The translations under genes and the position numbers were made by a program. The notes under the pieces are model-generated. The model searched no databases and had not been told where the DNA came from. It saw nothing but the letters and a program-made list of their open reading frames with translations. Positions 1 to 8,091 of a DNA stretch of 64,000 nucleotides are shown piece after piece. The stretch spans positions 5,828,001 to 5,892,000 of the forward strand of contig NZ_AP022601.1 of the NCBI RefSeq assembly GCF_010726765.1. Direction: 5' to 3'. Every line of letters starts with the position of its first letter. Position 1 is the stretch's first letter. Source of the stretch: Mycobacterium gallinarum (lineage in GTDB: Bacteria > Actinomycetota > Actinomycetes > Mycobacteriales > Mycobacteriaceae).

Positions 1-117
1 GCGGAGCCAGGGTGCGGCCGTGGCGATCGCCTCGGCAAGGTCATCTCCTGGACGAAACTCGGGCAGCCCTGGCACGGGCAGGATTTCGACGGCTGCTGCG
101 GATCCGTGTTCGGTCAT
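1..117 (-). CDS. fbiB: FbiB, F420 gamma-glutamyl ligase (N-terminal fragment, runs off the window)
   Basis: Only the first 39 codons lie in the window; the gene continues to the left of base 1. The protein begins [20 protein letters not shown] and continues [12 protein letters not shown], which matches the start of mycobacterial FbiB, a two-domain enzyme that adds the glutamate tail to coenzyme F420. The ATG at 117 overlaps the stop of fbiA in an ATGA arrangement, so the two genes are translationally coupled, as in other mycobacteria. The identification rests on this short N-terminus plus the fbiA context. Confidence 0.9.
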   Translation of the reverse strand, partial: MTEHGSAAAVEILPVPGLPEFRPGDDLAEAIATAAPWLR

Positions 118-1112
118 CGCCGTGGATCCACTTTCAGCCCGGCGACCTCCACTCCGGCGCGCACCATGTCGGCGGTCGTCGCCGGATCCTTCATCAACAG
201 CGGTACGGCGCGCACCTCGACACCGTCGATCTCGGCGCGGTCGCCTTCGTGGACCAGCCAGGCGTCGAGGATGCCGGTGCCGCTGCGCGCCCCGTAGTGG
301 ATGCCGACTGCTTCAGAGGTGCTGTCCACACCGATGACAGACAGACATTCGTCGGCCATGCCGCGCAACGGCTTACCGTCGATGATCGGGGAGTAGCCGA
401 TGACCCGTGCCGTCGTCGTGCGCAGCGCGCCGCGAATGCCGGGGATGTTCAAGATCGATCCGATGCTCACCACCGGGTTGGACGGGGCGATCAGTACGAC
501 GTCGGCGGTTTCGATGGCTTCGACGACGCCGGGACCGGCAGTCGCCGCGTCGGCACCGACGAAGGCGAAACTGTGGGTGGGTACCTGCGCGCGGTATCGC
601 ACCCACCATTCCTGGAAGTGGATCGCCTTCTTCTCGCCGTCCTCGGGATCGGTGATCACGACATGGGTTTCGCTGCGGTTGTCGCTCGCGGGTAACAATC
701 GTGCACCGGGTGACCAACGGCCACATAACGCTTCGGTCACCTGTGACAGCGGATAGCCGGCGCGCAACATCTGGCTGCGCACAAGGTGGGTGGCCAGGTC
801 GCGGTCGCCGAGGCCGAACCAGTCGGGCTGCACACCGTAAGCGGCGAGTTCTTGCTTGGCATGCCAGGTTTCGTCGCGATGACCCCACCCGCGTTCGGGA
901 TCGATGCCTCCACCCAGCGTGTACATGCAGGTATCGAGGTCCGGGCAGATCCGCACACCGAACATCCATGCGTCGTCGCCGACGTTGACGACGGCGGTCA
1001 ACTCGTGTGCCGACTTCCCCGAATCCTGGAATTGGCCCAGCCCCAACAGGTGCTGTACTCCGAGCAGGAAGCGGGCGCCGCCTACGCCGCCAACCAGAAC
1101 CGTGACCTTCAC
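114..1112 (-). CDS. fbiA: FbiA, 2-phospho-L-lactate (phosphoenolpyruvyl) transferase of F420 synthesis
   Basis: Cytoplasmic CofD-family enzyme that joins the activated guanylyl lactate or phosphoenolpyruvate unit to the deazaflavin Fo, making F420-0 or its dehydro form. The 332-residue product starts [20 protein letters not shown], the glycine-rich nucleotide-contact segment at the N-terminus of the family, and contains [15 protein letters not shown] and [15 protein letters not shown] motifs (here [13 protein letters not shown]). I chose GTG at 1112 because M. tuberculosis FbiA begins at the same point (MKVTVL); an in-frame GTG four codons upstream (1124) is possible. It is followed by fbiB with a 4-base overlap and is divergent from whiB2. 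Confidence 0.95.
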   Translation of the reverse strand: MKVTVLVGGVGGARFLLGVQHLLGLGQFQDSGKSAHELTAVVNVGDDAWMFGVRICPDLDTCMYTLGGGIDPERGWGHRDETWHAKQELAAYGVQPDWFGLGDRDLATHLVRSQMLRAGYPLSQVTEALCGRWSPGARLLPASDNRSETHVVITDPEDGEKKAIHFQEWWVRYRAQVPTHSFAFVGADAATAGPGVVEAIETADVVLIAPSNPVVSIGSILNIPGIRGALRTTTARVIGYSPIIDGKPLRGMADECLSVIGVDSTSEAVGIHYGARSGTGILDAWLVHEGDRAEIDGVEVRAVPLLMKDPATTADMVRAGVEVAGLKVDPRR

Positions 1113-1255
1113 AGTGACCGACACTAGGCCGTCGCGCGCGAGCTGGGGCACGTGGCCGAGGGGTGTGACAGACACGCCGATATTCCGACGCGCCGAATTC
1201 CGGTCACGGAATGGTATGAATTTCTGTTCCAACGCTTGACCGCGGCTGCTAGCGC

Positions 1256-1269
1256 GTGTGTAATCACAC
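1256..1269. promoter_or_regulatory. Short palindrome between fbiA and whiB2
   Basis: GTGTG-TAAT-CACAC is a perfect inverted repeat in the 296-base divergent region between fbiA and whiB2. GTG and CAC are eight bases apart, the spacing of CRP-type sites, but the A and T that normally flank the CRP core are missing. I list it as a possible regulator site without naming the factor. Confidence 0.3.
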
Positions 1270-1319
1270 CAGTGTCATTTCGCGGTTGGCCAGCCGGTTT
1301 CGGTGTCGCAGACCGAGAT

Positions 1320-1335
1320 TCGATCATATGTTCGA
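1320..1335. promoter_or_regulatory. LexA (SOS) box upstream of whiB2
   Basis: The 16-mer TCGATCATATGTTCGA fits the mycobacterial/Gram-positive LexA consensus TCGAAC-N4-GTTCGA with a single mismatch (A to T in the left half), and lies in a longer inverted repeat (GATTCGA at 1317-1323, TCGAATC at 1332-1338). It sits 74 bases upstream of the whiB2 ATG in the divergent fbiA-whiB2 region. If functional, it would place this cell-division regulator under DNA-damage control. Confidence 0.7.
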
Positions 1336-1408
1336 ATCGGAAATGGCCGCACAGTAAATAGTGGGGCTCAAAGTTACGGATCTACGACATCAGGTGAGGA
1401 GGCGGAAA

Positions 1409-1825
1409 ATGTCTTTTGAGTACAGCGATTTCGATCATGCGGTCCGGTTCGACGACCGGCTACTTGGCTCAGTTGACAGCGCGCCGCACACCAATTTTGG
1501 ACCGGCACCGTTCGAGACGCCTCGGCGTCCCCAGTTGAGTCTGGTGCCCGCCCCGATTGATGTGCCGCCGGTAATCCCGGCTGTGCCGGCAATGCTCACT
1601 CCGGAGGACGACCTCTGGCAAGAGAAGGCATTGTGTGCACAAACCGACCCCGAGGCGTTCTTCCCCGAGAAGGGTGGCTCGACTCGTGAGGCCAAGCGCA
1701 TCTGCCAGGGCTGCGAGGTGCGCGACGCGTGCCTCGACTACGCGCTGGCCCATGACGAACGCTTCGGCATCTGGGGCGGGCTCTCCGAACGTGAGCGCCG
1801 TCGCCTCAAACGCGGCGTGATCTAG
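1409..1825 (+). CDS. whiB2: WhiB2/WhmD iron-sulfur transcription factor
   Basis: WhiB-family regulator binding a 4Fe-4S cluster; its M. smegmatis relative WhmD is needed for septation and cell division. The 138-residue protein has the four cluster cysteines (Cys76, Cys99, Cys102, Cys108 in an ALC..RICQGCEVRDAC layout), the GIWGG turn at about 120-124 and a basic SERERRRLKRG tail for DNA contact. The central region from ALCAQTDPEAFF onward is nearly identical to WhmD, while the first 65 residues are variable. The ATG at 1409 is preceded by a strong GAGGAGG site; an upstream in-frame start at 1361 has no comparable site. A LexA-like box lies in its promoter region. Confidence 0.95.
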   Translation: MSFEYSDFDHAVRFDDRLLGSVDSAPHTNFGPAPFETPRRPQLSLVPAPIDVPPVIPAVPAMLTPEDDLWQEKALCAQTDPEAFFPEKGGSTREAKRICQGCEVRDACLDYALAHDERFGIWGGLSERERRRLKRGVI

Positions 1826-1835
1826 GCGAGTTTGT

Positions 1836-2372
1836 TCACTCGTCCTCGATGGTGGGGTCGATAACGGAGGGTTCGACACCCAGATACGTGGCTACTTGTG
1901 CCACCAGGACTTCGTGCAACAGCTCCGAGAGTTCGGCGGTGTCTTTCGCCCGCCGTTCGATCGGCTTGCGGAACAACATTATTCGCGCCCGAGTGGCGTT
2001 GCCGCGGACATCGACGCCCGCGGGGATCAGCCGGGCCAGGGCGACCGGCCCGTCAGCGATGACCTCGGGCGGCCATTGCACGCTTTCGGGATCCTTGGCC
2101 GAGATACGGGGTATTTCGTCGACGGCGATGTCCAGCGTCGACACCCGATCCTGCCACCGGCGTTCGATGGGCTCATACGCCTCGAGCACCGCCATGTCGA
2201 ACAGTTCGGCGCGGCTGCGCCAGCCCGGCACGGTCGGTGGAAGGAGCGGCCCGCGCATTTCGCGACCGCGGCGTGATCGGTGGTGTCCGCGTTCGGCCAC
2301 GGAGCGATCGTAACGGTTGAAGATCGACGCTCCGATGGCGCGCGTGTCCGGCGGCTTGCGCCGTTTGCGCAC
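1836..2372 (-). CDS. Zincin-like (metallopeptidase family) protein with incomplete HExxH motif
   Basis: A 178-residue cytoplasmic protein of the family annotated as metallopeptidase/zincin-1 in actinobacteria (Rv3259-like). The expected zinc motif lies near the C-terminus, but here it reads HEVLVAQVATYLGV: the first His and the Glu are present, while the second His of HExxH is replaced by Val. Hydrolase activity is therefore doubtful. A basic N-terminal stretch (VRKRRKPPDTR) follows the chosen GTG start at 2372. This leaves only 14 bases to the divergent DUF3499 gene; longer in-frame starts would overlap it. Its 3' end faces whiB2 ten bases away. Confidence 0.75.
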   Translation of the reverse strand: MRKRRKPPDTRAIGASIFNRYDRSVAERGHHRSRRGREMRGPLLPPTVPGWRSRAELFDMAVLEAYEPIERRWQDRVSTLDIAVDEIPRISAKDPESVQWPPEVIADGPVALARLIPAGVDVRGNATRARIMLFRKPIERRAKDTAELSELLHEVLVAQVATYLGVEPSVIDPTIEDE

Positions 2373-2386
2373 GATAACCTCTCGCT

Positions 2387-2806
2387 GTGAACGTTCCCCG
2401 TCGCTGCTGCCGGCCCGGGTGCCCCCACTATGCGGTCGCGACGCTGACATTCGTCTACTCCGACTCGACGGCAGTCGTCGGCCCGCTGGCCACGGTGTCC
2501 GAGCCTCACTCGTGGGATCTCTGCGTCCTGCACGCCGGCCGGATCACCGCGCCTCGCGGATGGGAGCTGGTTCGCCACGCGGGTCCATTGCCGTCGCACC
2601 CCGACGAGGACGATCTGGTGGCGCTCGCCGACGCGGTGCGAGAAGGACGCGATATGGCGCCGCCGATCAACGGAGTGGCCGCAGGGTTTTCCGATCCGGT
2701 TACCGGTGTGTCCGGCGGCGCGCTGATGGCACCGCCGGCCCGCAGGTCCGAGTCCAACGGGCGCCGACGGGGCCACCTGCGGGTGTTGCCCGACCCACCT
2801 GAATAG
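2387..2806 (+). CDS. DUF3499 family protein, possible zinc-binding
   Basis: A 139-residue actinobacterial protein of unknown function (Rv3258c-like). The N-terminal half carries a Cys/His pattern that could bind zinc: CCRPGC near residues 7-12 and DLCVLHAGRITAP near 44-56. The C-terminal half is low-complexity and basic (ARRSESNGRRRGH). The GTG at 2387 is the only sensible start and has little room for a leader, suggesting a leaderless or nearly leaderless transcript. It precedes manB by 84 bases, a conserved arrangement in mycobacteria, but no functional link to mannose metabolism is established from sequence. Confidence 0.8.
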   Translation: MNVPRRCCRPGCPHYAVATLTFVYSDSTAVVGPLATVSEPHSWDLCVLHAGRITAPRGWELVRHAGPLPSHPDEDDLVALADAVREGRDMAPPINGVAAGFSDPVTGVSGGALMAPPARRSESNGRRRGHLRVLPDPPE

Positions 2807-2890
2807 CAGAGCTTCGGCGAGGGCTAGCGCACATGCCTCTTTCATTCGACGGTTAGGCTGGCGCCAGTAGTCCACGTCACAAGGAGTTGT

Positions 2891-4291
2891 ATGTCCCGGC
2901 CTGCCGCGGCTGTCCATAGCGTCATCAAGGCGTATGACGTGCGCGGCCTGGTCGGCGAAGAGATCGACGAGGATTTCGTCCGCGACGTCGGCGGCGCGTT
3001 CGCTCGGCTCATGCGCGGTGAGAACGCCACCCAGGTGGCGATCGGCTACGACATGCGGGACAGCTCACCGTCGCTCGCGGACGCATTCGCCGAGGGTGTG
3101 GTCGCGCAGGGCCTCGATGTGGTGCGCGTCGGCCTGGCGTCCACCGATCAGCTGTACTTCGCCTCGGGTCTGCTGGACTGTCCGGGCGCAATGTTCACCG
3201 CGAGCCACAACCCGGCCGCCTACAACGGCATCAAGCTGTGCCGGGCAGGCGCCAAGCCCGTCGGCAAGGACACCGGGCTGATGGCCATCAGCGAGGACGT
3301 GATCGCCGGGATACCGGTCTACGACGGGCCGCGTGGCTCGAAAGCGGACCGCGATGTCCTGACGGACTACGGCGACTTTCTGCGGTCACTGGTCAGCCTG
3401 GCCGGGTTGCGGCCGCTGAAGGTCGCCGTCGACGCGGGCAACGGAATGGCGGGCCACACGGCTCCCGCTGTGCTGGGATCGATTGCAGGGATCACGCTCG
3501 CTCCGTTGTTCTTCGAACTCGACGGCACGTTCCCGAATCACGAAGCCAATCCTCTGGAGCCGGCGAACCTCGTCGACCTGCAAGCGCATGTGCTGGCCAC
3601 CGGTGCCGACATCGGGCTGGCGTTCGACGGCGACGCTGACCGCTGCTTCGTGGTCGACGAGCTCGGTAAGCCGGTTTCGCCGTCGGCGGTGACCGCGTTG
3701 GTCGCCGCGCGCGAACTCGGTCGCGAGATCGGCGCGACGGTGATTCACAACCTGATCACCTCGAGGGCGGTACCGGAACTCGTGGCTGAACGGGGCGGCA
3801 CCCCGGTACGGTCGCGCGTCGGACACTCATACATCAAGGCGCTGATGGCCGAAACCGGGGCGATCTTCGGCGGCGAGCATTCAGCGCACTACTACTTCCG
3901 CGATTTCTGGGGCGCCGACTCCGGCATGCTGGCGGCGCTGCACGTCATGGCCGCGCTCAGTGAGCAGGACCGGCCGCTGTCCGACCTGATGGCCGACTAC
4001 CAACGCTACGAAGCGTCGGGCGAGGTCAACTTCACGGTCACCGACGCCGAAGCGTGCATCGACCGGGTGTTGTCCTCCTTCGCGGCCCGCATCCACTCGA
4101 TTGACCACCTGGACGGAGTGACCGTCGATCTGGGCGACGGATCCTGGTTCAACGTGCGGATGTCCAACACCGAGCCGTTGTTGCGGCTGAACGTCGAGGC
4201 GCGGACCACGGAAGAGGTCGACGCGATCGTCGAACAGATCGCGGCACGGATCTCGGCGTCGACTGAGGCGGCATCCGAGGTGCCCAAGTGA
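2891..4291 (+). CDS. manB: Phosphomannomutase/phosphoglucomutase ManB
   Basis: Cytoplasmic alpha-D-phosphohexomutase interconverting mannose 6-phosphate and mannose 1-phosphate, feeding GDP-mannose for mannosylated lipids (PIMs, LM, LAM). The 466-residue protein shows the phosphoserine loop TASHNPA (Ser105), the magnesium loop DGDADRC (Asp246, Asp248, Asp250), the sugar-specificity loop GEHSAHYYF and the C-terminal phosphate-binding segment RMSNTEPLLRLNVEA. An AAGGAG site precedes the ATG at 2891. It heads a manB-SIS-manA operon: the stop overlaps the next gene by four bases. Confidence 0.96.
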   Translation: MSRPAAAVHSVIKAYDVRGLVGEEIDEDFVRDVGGAFARLMRGENATQVAIGYDMRDSSPSLADAFAEGVVAQGLDVVRVGLASTDQLYFASGLLDCPGAMFTASHNPAAYNGIKLCRAGAKPVGKDTGLMAISEDVIAGIPVYDGPRGSKADRDVLTDYGDFLRSLVSLAGLRPLKVAVDAGNGMAGHTAPAVLGSIAGITLAPLFFELDGTFPNHEANPLEPANLVDLQAHVLATGADIGLAFDGDADRCFVVDELGKPVSPSAVTALVAARELGREIGATVIHNLITSRAVPELVAERGGTPVRSRVGHSYIKALMAETGAIFGGEHSAHYYFRDFWGADSGMLAALHVMAALSEQDRPLSDLMADYQRYEASGEVNFTVTDAEACIDRVLSSFAARIHSIDHLDGVTVDLGDGSWFNVRMSNTEPLLRLNVEARTTEEVDAIVEQIAARISASTEAASEVPK

Positions 4292-5394
4292 ACGCCACCC
4301 ACTCTCTCGTCGATCTCGACGATGCGGAAGGACTGCTGGCCGCCGACCGCGACGGATCGCTGCGCGCGGTCGCGATGGCCGGTGCGCAGGTACGCGCCAC
4401 CGCCGCGGCGCTCGACGAGGGCGACCTGGATCCGCTGCGAAGCACCGAGCCCCCGCGCACCGTGATCTGGGTGGCCGGTCGCGGAAATGCCGAAGCGGCA
4501 GGGTCATTGCTCGCCGCTGCGTTAGGTGGTTCGGTGGCCGCACCGATCGTCGTCGCCCCCGAGGTGCCGCCGTGGATCGGCGCGCTGGACGTGCTGATCG
4601 TGGCCGGCGACGATCCCGGCGATCCCGCTTTGGTGGCGGCCGCTGCCACCGGAGTGCGGCGCGGCGCCCGCGTCGTCGTCGTCGCGCCCTACGAGGGACC
4701 GTTGCGCGACGCCACTGCGGGACGATCCGTCGCACTGGCCCCGCGGGTGTGGGTGCCCGACGAATTCAGTTTCTCCCGCTATCTGGCCGCCGGCCTGGCG
4801 ACACTGCACACGGTCGACCAGGGACTCCGGGTCGACCTGGCCGCGCTGGCCGACGAGCTGGACGCAGAAGCGTTGCGCAACAGCGCCGCTCGCGAGCTGC
4901 TCACCAATCCCGCGAAGGCGTTGGCCGAGCGTATGTCGGGCGCCGAGGTCGTCATCGCGGGCGACAACGCGGCGACGCTGGTGCTGGCGCGGCACGTCGC
5001 GGCCGTGATGTTGCGGGTCGCTCATCGAGCGGTGGCCGCGGTGGGCCTGGCCGAGGCGATGGTGGCGCTGCGCGGCGGAATGGGGGAGGCATCCGGCGCC
5101 GATCGCGAGCAGTCGATATTCCATGACGAGCAGATCGACGGTCCGCTGCCGCCACGGGTTCGGACCTTTGTGCTGTCCGTCGACGCCGAGCGAGCCGTGG
5201 TCGCGGCCAGGGTCGCCGGGCTGGACGGCGTCGACGTGATCCACGCCGAGGATGTGCCGGAGGCGCTCGAAGGCTCTGACATCGAGCGCCTGCCTGCCGC
5301 TCCGACCAGTCCAGGTCGCCTGGAAGAGCAGCTGGCGATGCTGGCTGTTCGGATGGAGATGACGGCCGTCTACCTGAAGCTGGTTCGAGGTTGA
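4288..5394 (+). CDS. SIS-domain protein with bacterial PGI/PMI C-terminal domain
   Basis: A 368-residue protein related to bifunctional phosphoglucose/phosphomannose isomerases: an N-terminal sugar-isomerase-type Rossmann region (VIWVAGRGNAEAAGS, then LDVLIVAGDDPGDPALV) and a C-terminal part with FHDEQIDGPLPPRVRTFVLS. Actinobacteria keep this gene between manB and manA. The full set of isomerase catalytic residues cannot be confirmed by eye, so a real isomerase or a regulatory or degenerate role are both open. The GTG at 4288 overlaps the manB stop (GTGA), indicating translational coupling; manA follows 4 bases after its stop. Confidence 0.85.
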   Translation: MNATHSLVDLDDAEGLLAADRDGSLRAVAMAGAQVRATAAALDEGDLDPLRSTEPPRTVIWVAGRGNAEAAGSLLAAALGGSVAAPIVVAPEVPPWIGALDVLIVAGDDPGDPALVAAAATGVRRGARVVVVAPYEGPLRDATAGRSVALAPRVWVPDEFSFSRYLAAGLATLHTVDQGLRVDLAALADELDAEALRNSAARELLTNPAKALAERMSGAEVVIAGDNAATLVLARHVAAVMLRVAHRAVAAVGLAEAMVALRGGMGEASGADREQSIFHDEQIDGPLPPRVRTFVLSVDAERAVVAARVAGLDGVDVIHAEDVPEALEGSDIERLPAAPTSPGRLEEQLAMLAVRMEMTAVYLKLVRG

Positions 5395-5398
5395 GCAA

Positions 5399-6625
5399 GT
5401 GAACTTGCTACGTGGAGCGGTGCGGACCTACGCCTGGGGGTCACGGACCGCGATCGCTGACTTCACCGGAAGGCCAAGCCCGACAATGCATCCGGAGGCC
5501 GAGTTGTGGTTCGGGGCTCATCCGGGCGATCCCGCGTGGCTGGAGACCGAAGAGGGTGAACGGTCGCTGCTCGACACGTTGCGCGACGATCCCGAGGGAC
5601 AGCTCGGGCCTGCTGTGCGCGCCAGATTCGGTGACACGCTTCCGTTCCTGCTCAAGGTGCTCGCGGCCGACGAGCCGCTGTCGCTGCAGGCCCATCCCAG
5701 TGCTCGGCAGGCGGCCGAGGGCTTCGCCCGCGAGGACCGATTGGGTCTCCCTGTCAACGCACCCAATCGCAACTACCGCGACCCCAGCCACAAACCCGAA
5801 ATCCTGGTCGCTCTGGGGGAATTCGAAGCGCTGGCAGGATTCCGGCCCGCCGCGCGCAGCGTCGAGCTGATGCGTGCGCTCGCGGTGACCGAGCTCGACC
5901 CGTATGTCGCCCTGCTGGCTGGTCAGCCCGACGAGTTCGGATTGCGGGCTCTGTTCACCACGTGGATCACCGCTCCGCAGCCCGATCTCGACGTGCTGGT
6001 GCCCCAGGTGATCGAGGGCGCGATCCACTATGTGCGTTCGGGTGACAAGACATTCGCCGCCGAGGCAAGGACGGTACTCGAACTCGGCGAGCGTTACCCG
6101 GGTGACGCAGGTGTGCTGGCCAGCCTGCTGCTCAACCGCATCACCCTGCAGGCCGGCGAAGCCATCTATCTGCCCGCCGGGAACCTCCACGCATATCTGC
6201 ACGGCGTTGGCCTCGAGGTGATGGCCAACTCCGACAATGTGTTGCGCGGTGGACTCACCCCGAAGCACGTCGACGTGCCCGAACTGCTTCGCGTGCTCGA
6301 CTTCACCCCTGCCAGTGAGGACTCGATCCGCCCTACGACTACAAGGGACGGAATGGAATTGGTGTACAACACACCGGCTCCGGAGTTCGCGGTGTCAGAG
6401 CTGCGCATCGAGGGCGAGCATGTCGGTCACGAGATCGACGCGCCGTGTCGTCATGACGGGCCGCAGATCTTGTTGTGCACCGAGGGGTCGACAGTGGTCT
6501 ACGCCAAGGGCGACAAGGTCACATTGCAGCGCGGATCCGCCGCGTGGGTGGCGGCCGACGAGGGGCCGATCCGCCTGACCGCCGAGGCCCCGACGAAGCT
6601 CTTCAGGGCCACTGTCGGAATCTAG
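5399..6625 (+). CDS. manA: Mannose-6-phosphate isomerase, class I (ManA)
   Basis: Zinc enzyme converting fructose 6-phosphate and mannose 6-phosphate, the entry point to mannose donors for cell-wall lipoglycans. The 408-residue protein has the class I zinc ligands: Gln97 and His99 in LSLQAHPS, Glu134 in SHKPEILV and His264 in PAGNLHAYLHG, followed by the conserved EVMANSDNVLRGGLTPKH segment. Start GTG 5399 lies four bases after the preceding stop. This completes a compact mannose-phosphate operon. It converges on the FAD oxidoreductase gene with 31 bases between. Confidence 0.96.
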   Translation: MNLLRGAVRTYAWGSRTAIADFTGRPSPTMHPEAELWFGAHPGDPAWLETEEGERSLLDTLRDDPEGQLGPAVRARFGDTLPFLLKVLAADEPLSLQAHPSARQAAEGFAREDRLGLPVNAPNRNYRDPSHKPEILVALGEFEALAGFRPAARSVELMRALAVTELDPYVALLAGQPDEFGLRALFTTWITAPQPDLDVLVPQVIEGAIHYVRSGDKTFAAEARTVLELGERYPGDAGVLASLLLNRITLQAGEAIYLPAGNLHAYLHGVGLEVMANSDNVLRGGLTPKHVDVPELLRVLDFTPASEDSIRPTTTRDGMELVYNTPAPEFAVSELRIEGEHVGHEIDAPCRHDGPQILLCTEGSTVVYAKGDKVTLQRGSAAWVAADEGPIRLTAEAPTKLFRATVGI

Positions 6626-6656
6626 CGGCGCCAACCACGCGAAATGGCGTGTGCCG

Positions 6657-8039
6657 CTATCGACCGGCGACCAGCTCCTGACCGGGCCTCGAGCGAGCCT
6701 GACGCTTCTCGGCAAGGAGCGCCCGCATGTTGTGCCGGATGGTGCGGCCGACCAGGCGCGCCGAGGGCACCATGTACAGGCTGTCGAGCAGGCTGAATCG
6801 GCGCAGAAACCACTCGGCCAGAACAGGATCCGTCTCGGCGGCCCCGAGGAACTGGTCGAATAACGCGCCCACCGGCTTGTACCAGAAAGGCACCTTGTCG
6901 GTCGTGGTGGCGTCGTGCAGCGCCAGGTCGCCGATCACCGTCATCATCCACACCGGGTACGTCGTCTTGGCCGTGGCTTTCGCGAGTTGGTTTGCGACGT
7001 CCGGAACGCCCGACTCGAGGATCTTGCGCAGGTTGCCCGCTTGGATCGCCGTCATCGTCATGCCCTGCCCGAACGTCGGGTTGAAGCTGACGACGGCGTC
7101 GCCGAACGGGAAGATGCCGTCGGGGAAGCTTTGCAGCTTGTCGTAGCGACGCCACCGGCTGGTCGGATATTTGTGAAATGCCATCTCGCCGAGCGGGGTG
7201 CCCCGCCGTAGCGCGGATGAGAAGTGCTCGGGCAGAATCTCGTCGACCAGGTCGCACATCTGCGCAAAGTCCTGCGGCGGCTCGGCCTTGGCGATACCGA
7301 AGGTGGTCACGTTCCAGACGCCGTCTTCGTAGAACAGCGCGCCCACGCCCACCGGATGCTCATGGGACGCACCCGCCACCACAACCTTTTCGGCGACAAG
7401 GCCGTCAGGAACCCGCACGCGTTGGCTGGCGTAAGCGATGCCCACGTCGACGGTTTCCTCGCGGGGCCGCGGATAGCCCCACTTTTCCAGCCACACCGGC
7501 AGGCGGGTGCCCCGGCCCGTCGCATCGACGACGAGGTCGGCCGACACGACCTCGCCCGAGTTGAGCAGTACGCCGGTGACACGGCGGCGCGCAGCGTCGT
7601 AGGTGGCCTCGGTGATCGTCGCCTGCACGATGTCGACGTTCTCGATCGCCATGACGCGACGCCGGATCTGCCACTCCAGCATCGGCCTGCTCGGCACGTA
7701 TGCGGTGAACTCGTCCTGCAGTCGGTGTGCGGTCCCCAGCACGTGACCTGCGGCGCCGAAGTGGATGCAGTCGGGCCGGTTCTCGAGGATCGGCACGCCG
7801 TCGGCGACCATGTCGTCGAGCAGGCCCGGGAAGTGGCTCTCGAATTCCTGAGCTCCCCGTGCCATCAGAAGGTGGACGTGCCTGCCCTGCGGGACGGCCG
7901 TCCGGTTGGCCGGGCCGTCCGGCAGTCCGTCGCGCTCGTAGACCGTCACGCGCTCGCTGACATCGGAGAGCACCCGGGCAGCGCACAGGCCTCCCAGGCT
8001 CGCTCCGATGACGGCTACGTGTTTATAACTCCGCCCCAT
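6657..8039 (-). CDS. FAD-dependent oxidoreductase (monooxygenase-like)
   Basis: A 460-residue flavoprotein (Rv3254-like). It starts MGRSYKHVAVIGASLGGLCA, a Rossmann FAD-binding fingerprint, has VVDATGRGTRLPVW in the middle and the second FAD motif FPFGDAVVSFNPTFGQGMTM in the C-terminal half, the layout of para-hydroxybenzoate-hydroxylase-type enzymes. The substrate is unknown. I chose the ATG at 8039 because the Rossmann strand begins directly after it; the open frame continues upstream but covers the start of the divergent permease. The 52-base divergent gap to the permease gene must hold both promoters. Confidence 0.85.
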   Translation of the reverse strand: MGRSYKHVAVIGASLGGLCAARVLSDVSERVTVYERDGLPDGPANRTAVPQGRHVHLLMARGAQEFESHFPGLLDDMVADGVPILENRPDCIHFGAAGHVLGTAHRLQDEFTAYVPSRPMLEWQIRRRVMAIENVDIVQATITEATYDAARRRVTGVLLNSGEVVSADLVVDATGRGTRLPVWLEKWGYPRPREETVDVGIAYASQRVRVPDGLVAEKVVVAGASHEHPVGVGALFYEDGVWNVTTFGIAKAEPPQDFAQMCDLVDEILPEHFSSALRRGTPLGEMAFHKYPTSRWRRYDKLQSFPDGIFPFGDAVVSFNPTFGQGMTMTAIQAGNLRKILESGVPDVANQLAKATAKTTYPVWMMTVIGDLALHDATTTDKVPFWYKPVGALFDQFLGAAETDPVLAEWFLRRFSLLDSLYMVPSARLVGRTIRHNMRALLAEKRQARSRPGQELVAGR

Positions 8040-8091
8040 TGGGTGGACAGTACTCGGTACATTCCCGAGACGGACCACGGGAGGAACGCCG

